A stretch of DNA of 64,000 nucleotides, taken from Marisediminicola senii. Lineage in GTDB: Bacteria > Actinomycetota > Actinomycetes > Actinomycetales > Microbacteriaceae. How positions within the stretch are numbered: position 1 is the first letter of the stretch; each line of letters begins with the position of its first letter. Made by a program: the position numbers and the translations under genes. Location of the stretch: contig NZ_JAALGE010000006.1 in assembly GCF_011057645.1 (NCBI RefSeq), positions 1 to 64,000 on the forward strand, given 5' to 3'. Below, in pieces: positions 52,183-59,713 of this stretch. Under the pieces are notes generated by a model. That model worked only from the letters and a program-made list of their open reading frames with translations. It had not been told where the DNA came from and did not search any database.

Positions 52183-53337
52183 TCAGAGCCTCTCGATGAT
52201 GGTGGCGTTGGCCATGCCGCCGCCCTCGCACATGGTCTGCAGGCCGTAGCGTCCACCGGTCTGCTCGAGGGTGCCGAGCAGCGTCGTGAGCAGGCGCGTT
52301 CCGGATGACCCGAGCGGGTGCCCGAGGGCGATCGCACCGCCGCGCGGGTTCAGCCGCTCCGGGTCGGAGCCGAACTCGTGCTGCCAGGCGAGCGGCACGC
52401 ACGCGAATGCTTCGTTGACCTCGTAGCTGTCGATGTCGTCGATGCCGAGGCCCGTGCGGTCGAGGATGCGGCGGGTGACGGGAATCACGCCGGTAAGCAT
52501 CTCGATCGGGTCGGATCCGGTGACCGCGAACGAGTGGAATCGGGCGCGCGGGGTGAGGCCCAGCTCGGTCGCGCGGCGCTCGCTCATGATGAGCACGGCG
52601 GAGGCGCCGTCGGTGAGCGGCGAGGAATTGCCCGCGGTGATGCGCCAGTCGATCTCGGGGAACCGTGCCGCCATGGCGTCGTCGCGAAAGGCCGGCGCGA
52701 GCCCGGCCAGCCCCTCGACGGTCGTGCCGGGGCGGATGGTCTCATCGGTGGTCGCGTCGCCGACCGCGACGATGTCGGCGGAGTGGGTGGATGCCGCGGC
52801 GAGCCGGTGCGAGCGTGCGGCGTACTCGTCGAGAGTGCTGCGGTCGAGGCCCCACCGCGCGGCGATCAGCTCGGCCGAGATGCCCTGGCCGACGAGTCCG
52901 CCGGGATAGCGTTCGCCGATCGACGGGCCGAACGGATCGAGCCCGAGCGTCGCCGAATTGATCGGGTTCTGGCTCATCGACTCGACGCCGCACGCGATCA
53001 CCACGTCGTAGGCGCCGGCCATCACTCCCTGCGCGGCGAACGCGGTTGCCTGCTGGCTCGACCCGCACTGCCGGTCGACGGTCGTACCCGGCACCGTGTC
53101 GGGAAAGCCGGCCGCGAGCACGGCGTTGCGGGTGATGTTCACCGACTGGCGGCCTACCTGGGAGAGGCATCCACCGATCACGTCGTCGATGGCGCCGGGG
53201 TCGATACCGGTGCGGTCGACCAGGGCACGCAGGGTGTGCGCGAGCAGTTCGACGGGGTGCAGGTGCGAGAGTTGGCCGCCGGGCTTGCCCCGCCCAGACG
53301 GGGTGCGCATGGCGTCGACGATGACGGCGGTGTCCAT
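52183..53337 (-). CDS. Acetyl-CoA acetyltransferase (thiolase)
   Basis: A 384-residue classic thiolase. The acyl-accepting Cys91 is in DRQCGSSQQATAFAAQG, the His in GGAIALGHPLGSSGTR, and the second Cys (Cys370) in TMCEGGGMANATIIERL. NEAFACVPL is also present. It cleaves 3-oxoacyl-CoA with CoA, or the reverse. I start at MDTAVIVDAMRTP, the family N-terminus; the region before it is repetitive DNA. It precedes the 3-hydroxyacyl-CoA dehydrogenase-like gene by 1 bp. Confidence 0.94.
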   Translation of the reverse strand: MDTAVIVDAMRTPSGRGKPGGQLSHLHPVELLAHTLRALVDRTGIDPGAIDDVIGGCLSQVGRQSVNITRNAVLAAGFPDTVPGTTVDRQCGSSQQATAFAAQGVMAGAYDVVIACGVESMSQNPINSATLGLDPFGPSIGERYPGGLVGQGISAELIAARWGLDRSTLDEYAARSHRLAAASTHSADIVAVGDATTDETIRPGTTVEGLAGLAPAFRDDAMAARFPEIDWRITAGNSSPLTDGASAVLIMSERRATELGLTPRARFHSFAVTGSDPIEMLTGVIPVTRRILDRTGLGIDDIDSYEVNEAFACVPLAWQHEFGSDPERLNPRGGAIALGHPLGSSGTRLLTTLLGTLEQTGGRYGLQTMCEGGGMANATIIERL

Positions 53338-53386
53338 GCTCCGAGTGTCGCACCAATCCCGCGCGGCGTCGTGCCGGGGATGCGCG

Positions 53387-53482
53387 GTAGCTGCGTGCCG
53401 GGGGTGCGGGGTAGCTGCGTGCCGCGGGGTGCGGGGTGGCTGCAGGCCGGGCGTGCGGGGTGGCTGCGTGCCGGGGGTGCGG
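53387..53482. repeat. Tandem ~24-bp repeat upstream of the thiolase gene
   Basis: Four units, at 53387-53410, 53411-53436, 53437-53460 and 53461-53482, share the pattern GTAGCTGCGTGCCGGGGGTG followed by CGGG. Copies vary by a few substitutions and by length (22-26 bp). The tract lies 50 bp from the thiolase start and abuts motif array 2. Together with that array it accounts for most of the 431-bp gene-free stretch from 53338 to 53768; the remainder shows no gene or promoter I can support. Confidence 0.75.
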
Positions 53483-53764
53483 CTTTCATTATTCAGGAGT
53501 GGTGGGGGTCGGCACGGGTACCGCACCCGCGCCGGCCGGTTTCATCATTCAGGAGGTCTGGGGCCCGGAATTGCAGCGGTGGCCGAAATAATGGGCGGAT
53601 GCAGCATCCACCGCTCATTTTCGCCCTGTACTCCTGAATATCGACGACATCCCGGCAGTCACTCCTGAATGATGAAAGCCGCGCAGGGCCCGGAAACCCG
53701 CCCGGATGCCGGTCACTCCTGAATGCTGAAACATCACCGACACCAACTCCCGAATGATGAAAGC
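53483..53764. repeat. Intergenic motif array 2 (31-bp-phased motif)
   Basis: This array uses the same motif as 3062-3253. Two copies read TTTCATNATTCAGGAG at 53484-53499 and 53540-53555. Four read the complementary way at 53631-53644 (right half lost), 53662-53679 (CTCCTGAATGATGAAAGC), 53716-53732 and 53747-53764. Successive forward-oriented T positions are 53632, 53663, 53717 and 53748, so steps are 31, 54 and 31 bp. As in array 1, one orientation is on the left and the other on the right. The array fills the region up to the arabinofuranosidase gene end. Confidence 0.82.
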
Positions 53765-53768
53765 AACG

Positions 53769-55304
53769 TCAGGCCGGGGTGACCTCGAGCTCGACGACCG
53801 CCCAGGAGAGCGCGGGGAGGGTCAGCGTCGCGCGCGACCCGTCGACCGCGACGCCGTCGAGGGGCACGAGTCCGACCAGGTCCTGGTGCTGCTCGACGTT
53901 CGAGCTGAATCGGTCGCCGCCCTCCGGCACCTGCAGCACCTCGGCGCGCGTGACGCGCCCGCCGGTGAAGCCGTGCAGCAGCACCTCGACCTCGGATGCC
54001 TCCTCGAGGCCGCGGTTGGCAAGGAACAGGGCGACCCGCCCGCGCTCCTCATCCCAGGTCGCGCTCACGTCGACGAGGTCGGCGTCGCCGAACTTGGCCG
54101 TCTCGTAGCGGTCACTGGTGACCGCCGTGCGCAGGATCTGCCCGCGGGCGAGCTCCGCCATGCGCGCGAACGGCCAGAAGATCGACTGCCGCCAGGCCGG
54201 CCCGTTCTCCTCGCTGCGAATCGGTGCGATCACGTTCACGAGCTGCGCCTGGTTCGCGATCTTCACCCGGTCGCCGTGCCGCAGGAGCGAGTTCAGCAGC
54301 GTTCCGACCACGATCGCGTCGGTGACGTTGTACTCGTCTTCAATGAGGCGTGGATGCTGCTTCCACTCCTTGCTCACATTGTGCGGCTGGTCGTCGCTGT
54401 CGAGCCCGGTCTGGTACCAGACATTCCACTCGTCGAACGAGAGGTCGACGAACTTCTTGTGCTTGCCCTTGGCGCGCACGGCGTCGACGGTGGAGATGAC
54501 CGACTCGATGAAGTAGTCGGTGTCGACCGCCGTAGCGAGGAAGCTCTTCGCGTCACCGTCGTGCTCCTGGTAGTAGGCGTGCATCGACACGTAGTCGACC
54601 TCGTCGTAGGCGTGCGACAGCACGGTGTGCTCCCACGCGCCGAAGGTCGGCATGCCCGAGTTCGAGCTGCCCACCGCGACCACTTCGATGCTCGGGTCGA
54701 CGAACTTCATGGCCTTGGCGGCCTCCTGTGCCAGGCGTCCGTACTCGTCGGCGGTCTTGTGCCCGATCTGCCACGGACCGTCGAGCTCGTTGCCCAGGCA
54801 CCACAGTTTGATGTCGAACGGCTCCTCGGCGCCGTTGGCCCGGCGCAGGTCCGAGAGGTAGGTGCCGCCGGGGTGGTTCGCGTACTCGACCAGCTCGCGG
54901 GCGGCGTTCACGCCGCGCGTGCCGAGGTTGACCGCCTCCATCACCTCGGTTCCCGCGAGCTTCGACCAATTCACGAATTCGTGCAGCCCGAACTCGTTGC
55001 TCTCGACGGTGTGCCACGCGCCGTCGAGGCGGCGGCGACGGTTCTCGGCTGGTCCCAGCCCGTCCTCCCAGTTGTAGCCGGAGACGAAGTTGCCGCCGGG
55101 GTACCGGATGACGGTCGCCCCGAGCTCCTTCGTGAGCGCGAGCACGTCGCGCCTGAACCCGTTCTCGTCGGCCTCGGGGTGGCCCGGCTCGTAGATGCCG
55201 GTGTAGACGCAGCGCCCCATGTGCTCGACGAACGAGCCGAACAGGCGCCGCGTCACCTCTCCGATGGTGAAGTCGCGGGCGATGGTGATCCTGGCGGTGG
55301 ACAT
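53769..55304 (-). CDS. Alpha-N-arabinofuranosidase (GH51)
   Basis: A 511-residue family 51 glycoside hydrolase. The acid/base is Glu173 in CLGNELDGPWQIGHK, the nucleophile Glu292 in FVDLSFDEWNVWY; the spacing matches Geobacillus AbfA (E175, E294). The N-terminus (TIARDFTIGEVTRRLFGSFVEHMGRCVYTGIYEPGHPEADENGFR) is also diagnostic. The C-terminal part is a beta-sandwich (about 390-505). No signal peptide, so it acts in the cytoplasm on imported arabino-oligosaccharides, releasing L-arabinose. AGGAG precedes the ATG. Last gene of the LacI/ABC operon. Confidence 0.96.
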   Translation of the reverse strand: MSTARITIARDFTIGEVTRRLFGSFVEHMGRCVYTGIYEPGHPEADENGFRRDVLALTKELGATVIRYPGGNFVSGYNWEDGLGPAENRRRRLDGAWHTVESNEFGLHEFVNWSKLAGTEVMEAVNLGTRGVNAARELVEYANHPGGTYLSDLRRANGAEEPFDIKLWCLGNELDGPWQIGHKTADEYGRLAQEAAKAMKFVDPSIEVVAVGSSNSGMPTFGAWEHTVLSHAYDEVDYVSMHAYYQEHDGDAKSFLATAVDTDYFIESVISTVDAVRAKGKHKKFVDLSFDEWNVWYQTGLDSDDQPHNVSKEWKQHPRLIEDEYNVTDAIVVGTLLNSLLRHGDRVKIANQAQLVNVIAPIRSEENGPAWRQSIFWPFARMAELARGQILRTAVTSDRYETAKFGDADLVDVSATWDEERGRVALFLANRGLEEASEVEVLLHGFTGGRVTRAEVLQVPEGGDRFSSNVEQHQDLVGLVPLDGVAVDGSRATLTLPALSWAVVELEVTPA

Positions 55305-55330
55305 AGCTCTCCTGTCGAAGGGGTGCAGGG

Positions 55331-55375
55331 GCGAGAAAGAAGGCGGCGAGAAAGAAGGCGGCGAGAAAAAAGGGC
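55331..55375. repeat. 15-bp tandem repeat before the GH51 gene
   Basis: GCGAGAAAGAAGGCG occurs twice in tandem (55331-55345 and 55346-55360), followed by a variant third copy (GCGAGAAAAAAGGGC). It lies in the 98-bp gap between the last permease gene and the GH51 start, upstream of the GH51 ribosome site on the transcript. On the transcript it reads as pyrimidine-rich CTTTCTCGCCGC blocks. Confidence 0.75.
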
Positions 55376-55402
55376 GATGGATGCGGCGGCAGCCGCCACT
55401 AC

Positions 55403-56302
55403 TCAGGTGCCGCCGAGCCCGGTCGTCGAGATGCCCTTGATGATCTGGCGCTGGAAGAACAGGAACACGATGATCAGCGGCGATGCGGCGAGCATGGCTG
55501 CCGCCATGTCCTGCGCGTACTGCACGCCGAACGCGCTCTGCACGGTCTGCAGTCCGACCGGCAGGGTCATCAGCTCGGTGTTGTTGATCACGAGGAACGG
55601 CCACAGGAAGTTGTTCCACGCGCCGATGAACACGAAGATCGACACCGCGGCGAGGATCGGGCGCGACAGCGGAAGCACGATCGACCAGAACACGCGCAGG
55701 CGGCTGGCGCCGTCGACCCGCGCCGCCTCCTCGAGCTCGATGGGTACCTGGTCGAAGAACTTCGCGAGGATGAAGACCATGGCGGGGGCGACCACCTGCG
55801 GCAGGATCAGCCCGGCGAAGGTGTCGACGAGGCCGAAGGCGAGGGCCTGGTAGAACAGCGGGATGATGAGTACCTGCGGCGGGATGATGATCGCCGCGAC
55901 GATCGCGGCGTACCAGAACTTGCGGCCCGCGAAGCTGAGCCGCGACAGCGCGTAGGCCGCGAGGGCGCTCGTCGCGACCGTCAGGAATGTGATGATCGCC
56001 GAGGTGATGAAGCTGTTGATGGTCCACTGCGGGATGTTGCCCTCGGCGAGCACCTGCGCGTAGGCGCCGAGGGTGAATCCGTTCTCGGGGATCCACGACG
56101 AGGAGCTCGCGGCATCCGTCTCGGTCTTCAGGCTCGTCGCAATGGCCCAGGCGAATGGCAGCAGCCAGCCGATGGCCAGCACCACCAGGATGGCGAACGC
56201 GATGATGCGCCCCCCGCTGAACGGCTTCTCGCCCGGAAGGTGGCCCGGCCCCTTGGTGGGGCGGGGGTCGGCGAGCTGCGGCTTCTCGATGACGTCGGTC
56301 AT
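55403..56302 (-). CDS. Carbohydrate ABC transporter permease (MalG/AraQ-like)
   Basis: A 299-residue permease with six membrane segments. The EAA loop reads ELEEAARVDGASRLRVFWSIVLPLSRP near residue 198, and the terminal LFFQRQIIKGISTTGLGGT is typical of MalG-type sugar permeases. The cytoplasmic N-terminus (about residues 1-28) is polar. It starts 1 bp after the partner permease stop. With the MalF-like partner it forms the sugar channel; no ATPase gene is nearby, so a shared MsiK-type ATPase is expected. Confidence 0.94.
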   Translation of the reverse strand: MTDVIEKPQLADPRPTKGPGHLPGEKPFSGGRIIAFAILVVLAIGWLLPFAWAIATSLKTETDAASSSSWIPENGFTLGAYAQVLAEGNIPQWTINSFITSAIITFLTVATSALAAYALSRLSFAGRKFWYAAIVAAIIIPPQVLIIPLFYQALAFGLVDTFAGLILPQVVAPAMVFILAKFFDQVPIELEEAARVDGASRLRVFWSIVLPLSRPILAAVSIFVFIGAWNNFLWPFLVINNTELMTLPVGLQTVQSAFGVQYAQDMAAAMLAASPLIIVFLFFQRQIIKGISTTGLGGT

Positions 56303-56303
56303 G

Positions 56304-57251
56304 TCACTTGCCCTTTCGTGAAGTTACCCGCATCTGCACGAGCGCGACGATGATGATCAGGGCGAAGAAGATGTAGGAGATCGCCGAGGAGTATCCGAAG
56401 CGGTAGCCGGTGAAGCCCGTCTCGAAGATGTAGATCACGGCCGACCTGGTCGACGGCGTGATGGCCTGCTGGAGCATCTGGTAGATCTGGTCGAACACCT
56501 TGAGCGACGCCAGCACCTGAAGGATCAGGATCAGGATGGTGGTCTGCTTCAGCTGGGGGATCGTGATGGAGAACAGCTGTCGCCACTTGCCTGCACCGTC
56601 GAGCGCCGCGGCCTCGTACTGCTGGTCGGGGATGTTCTGCAGCGCGGCCAGGTAGAGCAGGAAGTTGAAGCCGACCGTCCACCACACCGTGGCGATCACG
56701 ATGGCGATCATCGACACGTTCGGATCCTGCAGCCACGCCACCGGAGCGATGCCGACGGAGCCGAGGATCGAGTTGATGAGCCCGAGTGACGGGTTGAACA
56801 GCCACGCCCAGATGAGCGACATGACCGTGGAGGCGAGCAGGAACGGCGCGAAGAAGCTCAGCCGCCACAGCCACTGTGCGGGGAGACCCATCTGCACGAG
56901 CAGCGCCATGCCGAGCGCCACGACTACCAGGGGCACGGTGGAGAGCAGGGTGAACCACAGCGTGTTGAGGATGGAGCTCCACATGCGCGGGTCAGCGAAC
57001 GCCTCGGCGTAGTTCGCCAGCCCGATGAAGTTGCCTCCCGCGCCGGTGAGGGACTGGTCGGTCATGCTGAGGTACACGCCGTGGATGACCGGCCAGATGA
57101 GGAACAGCAGGAAGAACACCAGGAACGGTGCCATGAACGCGTAGGCGGTGAGGTTGGTGCTGCGGCGGCGCCTGGCGGGGCCGCTGGTGTCGGTGCGGGT
57201 GGCGGGGCCAGCGGTGGGAACCGCCCGGGCGCTCACGGTAGATGTCGTCAT
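56304..57251 (-). CDS. Carbohydrate ABC transporter permease (MalF/AraP-like)
   Basis: A 315-residue permease with six membrane segments after a disordered N-terminal ~40 residues. It has LTAYAFMAPFLVFFLLFLIWPVIHGVYLSMTD at the start, and the EAA region YEAAALDGAGKWRQLFSITIPQLK. Strong GGAGGAG ribosome site before the ATG. It lies 16 bp after the solute-binding protein gene. Partner of the MalG-like permease; ligand likely an arabinose-containing oligosaccharide, inferred from the GH51 gene in the operon. Confidence 0.94.
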   Translation of the reverse strand: MTTSTVSARAVPTAGPATRTDTSGPARRRRSTNLTAYAFMAPFLVFFLLFLIWPVIHGVYLSMTDQSLTGAGGNFIGLANYAEAFADPRMWSSILNTLWFTLLSTVPLVVVALGMALLVQMGLPAQWLWRLSFFAPFLLASTVMSLIWAWLFNPSLGLINSILGSVGIAPVAWLQDPNVSMIAIVIATVWWTVGFNFLLYLAALQNIPDQQYEAAALDGAGKWRQLFSITIPQLKQTTILILILQVLASLKVFDQIYQMLQQAITPSTRSAVIYIFETGFTGYRFGYSSAISYIFFALIIIVALVQMRVTSRKGK

Positions 57252-57267
57252 TGAGATCTCCTCCGGG

Positions 57268-58611
57268 TCAGACCGGGCTGGGCTTCGAGAGCAGGGTGTC
57301 GATATCGCGCCGGAACGCCTGGATGCCCTGAAGGGGATCGGCGCCGCTCAGCAGCACGGGCTGGAGGTTCTGCCCGAAGACGTTCTGAAAGTCGGAACCG
57401 GAGCCGGTGAACCAGGCCACCGGGTCGTAGTTCACGATCTCGGTGATGTCCACGTACTCCGACTGCGGGTCGAGGGTGGCGAACACCGGATCCTCGGTGA
57501 CCGGCAGGTAGGTGGGCACGTGCCCGGCCCCCGCCCAGTCGACCGAGCTCTTGAGGATGTCGCTCACGAACTTGTAGACGTCGCGCCTGGCCTGCTCGTC
57601 TGGGTTGTCCTGGTGGGGGAGCACGAACGAGTGCGAGTCCGCGTAGGCGGCCGGGGTGCCGAACAGGGTGGGGATCGGCATCGCCCCGACGTTGATCTCG
57701 GCGTTCTGTGCGGTGGGGAGTTCCCATACCCCGGTGAAGAACATGCCGGAGTTACCGCCCGCGAACTCGGCGACCGCGGTGGCGTAGTCGCCCTGGGAGG
57801 TCGCGATCTCATCGTCGAGGATCTGCTTGATGAACTCGAACGCCGCGACCGCGAGATCCTCGTCGATCTCCATCACCCCACCCTCCGGCAGGTCGATCGA
57901 GCCGCCCATCTGCAGGTAGAACGTGTACCACAGCCGCCACAGCTGGGCGCCGTCGTTGAGGTAGCCGAACGACACCCCGTGCACGCCCGTGACCTGCTGC
58001 ATCGCGCGGCCTGCCTCGAGGAACTGCTCGGGGGAGGTCATCTCGATGAGCCGGTCATCGGGCCCGAGGATGCCGGCCTCGGCGGCCATGTCCTTGTCGT
58101 ACATCAGGATGAACGGGTGCACGTCGAGGGCGATCGAGTACAGGTTGTCGCCGAAGAAGCCCTTCTCCCAGACGATCTCGGGAAAATCCGCCTCGCCGAC
58201 GTCGAATTCGGCGAGCAGGTCGGTGTCCCACGGGTCGAGCAGGCCGCCGGGCGCGTAGCCGGGAACGCGCGACGCGTGCATGATCGCGACGTCGGGTGCC
58301 CGCCCGCCGGCCGAGGCCATCGCGAGCTTCGTGTAGTACGGGGCGCCCCAGGTGAGCACGGTCTGCTTGGCCTGGAAATCGGGGTTGCCCTCGTTCGCGC
58401 GGTCGACCAGCTCCGACATGCGGATGCCGTCTCCGCCGCTCAGCAGGTGCCAGAACGCGAGCGGGGTGACGCCGGCCGCGGCACCGCTGACCGAGCACCC
58501 GGTCAGTCCGGTTGCGATCCACGCTGCGCCGACTGCGGCGAGGGTTCCGGTGATGGCCGTCCTCCGGGTGAAAATGCCGCCCGGCCCTACGGGAATACGT
58601 CGTTCGTTCAT
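57268..58611 (-). CDS. Extracellular sugar-binding lipoprotein (ABC family 1)
   Basis: A 447-residue solute-binding protein. The N-terminus has a twin-Arg pair (GIFTRRTAITG, Arg16-Arg17) and a lipobox LTGC with Cys39, so it may be exported by Tat and lipidated. The mature protein has the family 1 sugar-binding layout: TPLAFWHLLSGGDGIRMSELVDRANEG, GGRAPDVAIMHASRVPGYAPGGLLDPWD and AGGNSGMFFTGVWELPT. AAAGGAG precedes the ATG. Its promoter has a perfect palindromic operator. First gene of the arabinoside uptake operon. Confidence 0.93.
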   Translation of the reverse strand: MNERRIPVGPGGIFTRRTAITGTLAAVGAAWIATGLTGCSVSGAAAGVTPLAFWHLLSGGDGIRMSELVDRANEGNPDFQAKQTVLTWGAPYYTKLAMASAGGRAPDVAIMHASRVPGYAPGGLLDPWDTDLLAEFDVGEADFPEIVWEKGFFGDNLYSIALDVHPFILMYDKDMAAEAGILGPDDRLIEMTSPEQFLEAGRAMQQVTGVHGVSFGYLNDGAQLWRLWYTFYLQMGGSIDLPEGGVMEIDEDLAVAAFEFIKQILDDEIATSQGDYATAVAEFAGGNSGMFFTGVWELPTAQNAEINVGAMPIPTLFGTPAAYADSHSFVLPHQDNPDEQARRDVYKFVSDILKSSVDWAGAGHVPTYLPVTEDPVFATLDPQSEYVDITEIVNYDPVAWFTGSGSDFQNVFGQNLQPVLLSGADPLQGIQAFRRDIDTLLSKPSPV

Positions 58612-58640
58612 GCCTCACTCCTTTGTGAATACCACGATCG

Positions 58641-58665
58641 TTACATCGATGTAATTGGAGCGCAA
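58641..58665 (-). promoter_or_regulatory. LacI-type operator and promoter of the arabinoside operon
   Basis: TTACATCGATGTAA (58641-58654) is a perfect 14-bp palindrome with the central CG pair typical of LacI-family sites. On the minus strand TTGCGC (complement of 58660-58665) is a -35 candidate, and TAACGA, starting 16 bp later, a -10 candidate overlapping the operator. The site lies 30 bp from the sugar-binding protein start and should be bound by the LacI regulator encoded directly upstream. Confidence 0.8.
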
Positions 58666-58702
58666 CCATGAAACGGTCGAGTGGATGCCACGGCCCCCGC
58701 GT

Positions 58703-59710
58703 CTACCGGCGAATCGCGCTCGCGCGCGACACGATCGCGTGCGGCACGGTCACGCGGGTGACGGGCGCCGACGCATCCGACATCCGCGCCACCAGCCGCG
58801 CCAGGGTCTGCTCGGCGAAGTAGCGTTTGTCGAACGACACCGTGGTGAGCGGCGGAGTCGCGAACTGGCCGTCGGCGATGTCGTCGAACCCGGCGACCGA
58901 GACGTCGTCTGGCACCCGGATTCCCGCCGCCCACAGGGCGCTCAGGGTGCCGATCGCCATCGAGTCGGTGAAGCAGAAGAACGCGTCGGGCGGGTCGCAC
59001 TCGGCGAGGAAGGCGGTGACGGCGGCCGCGGCATCCCCGGGCGTCCACGTGGCGCAGGCGAGTTCGATGCGGCGATCCGGTGCGATGCCGGCCTCGGCCA
59101 GCGCGCGGTGGTACCCGGCCAGCCGCAGCCGGGCGGTCTCGGAGTTGAACCCGTCGCCTGCGCAGCCGACGATGCCGATGCGGCGGTGCCCGAGGCCCAG
59201 CAGGTGGGCTGTCATGTCATGTGCTGCGGCGACGCTGTCGACCCAGATCTGGTCGACCGCGCGCTGCTGCACCTCACCGATCATCACCAGCGGTGGCCTC
59301 GTCGGGTCGAGCGCGATCGCACTCTCTTCGAGGGTCGTCGGGTTGAGGATGACGCCGTCGACCAGGCGCTGCCGGGCGCGCGCGAGCAGTGTCGAGGCAC
59401 GCGCCGGCTCACGCAGGGTCTCGGCGAACTGGATACCCCAGCCCTGCTCGTGGGCGACCTCGACGAAGTGGTGCGACATCTCGGCCGAGTACGGCGTGCT
59501 GAGGTCGGGCATCGCGAGGCCGATCACGCCGGTGCGTCCGTTGCGCAGGCCGCGGGCGCTGAGGTTGGGCACGTAGCCCAGTTCGGCGATCGCCCGCTCG
59601 ACCCGGTCGCGGGTGTCCGGGCGCACGAACACGATGCCGTTGATCACGTTCGACACGGTCTTGGGTGACACGCGCGCCGTCGCGGCTACATCCTTGACGG
59701 TCGGGCGCAT
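58703..59710 (-). CDS. LacI family transcriptional regulator
   Basis: A 335-residue regulator. The N-terminal helix-turn-helix and hinge are at residues 1-58 (TVKDVAATARVSPKTVSNVINGIVFVRPDTRDRVERAIAELGYVPNLSARGLRNGRTG). The rest is a periplasmic-binding-protein-like sensor (VIGLAMPDLSTPYSAEMSHHFVEVAHEQGWGIQFAE...). It presumably represses the downstream arabinoside operon through the palindrome at 58641 and is released by an arabinose-containing sugar. It starts 3 bp after the hrpA stop, so part of its expression may come from hrpA read-through. Confidence 0.94.
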   Translation of the reverse strand: MRPTVKDVAATARVSPKTVSNVINGIVFVRPDTRDRVERAIAELGYVPNLSARGLRNGRTGVIGLAMPDLSTPYSAEMSHHFVEVAHEQGWGIQFAETLREPARASTLLARARQRLVDGVILNPTTLEESAIALDPTRPPLVMIGEVQQRAVDQIWVDSVAAAHDMTAHLLGLGHRRIGIVGCAGDGFNSETARLRLAGYHRALAEAGIAPDRRIELACATWTPGDAAAAVTAFLAECDPPDAFFCFTDSMAIGTLSALWAAGIRVPDDVSVAGFDDIADGQFATPPLTTVSFDKRYFAEQTLARLVARMSDASAPVTRVTVPHAIVSRASAIRR

Positions 59711-59713
59711 GGC

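Noticed and set aside
53338-53526. N-terminal extension of the thiolase through the tandem repeat.
   Set aside because: The extension is a repetitive Pro/Arg/His peptide from repeat DNA; the family N-terminus starts at 53337.
53754-55853. A 699-codon plus-strand frame opposite the GH51 gene.
   Set aside because: GH51 catalytic residues and ribosome site are on minus. The plus frame has no recognisable protein features.
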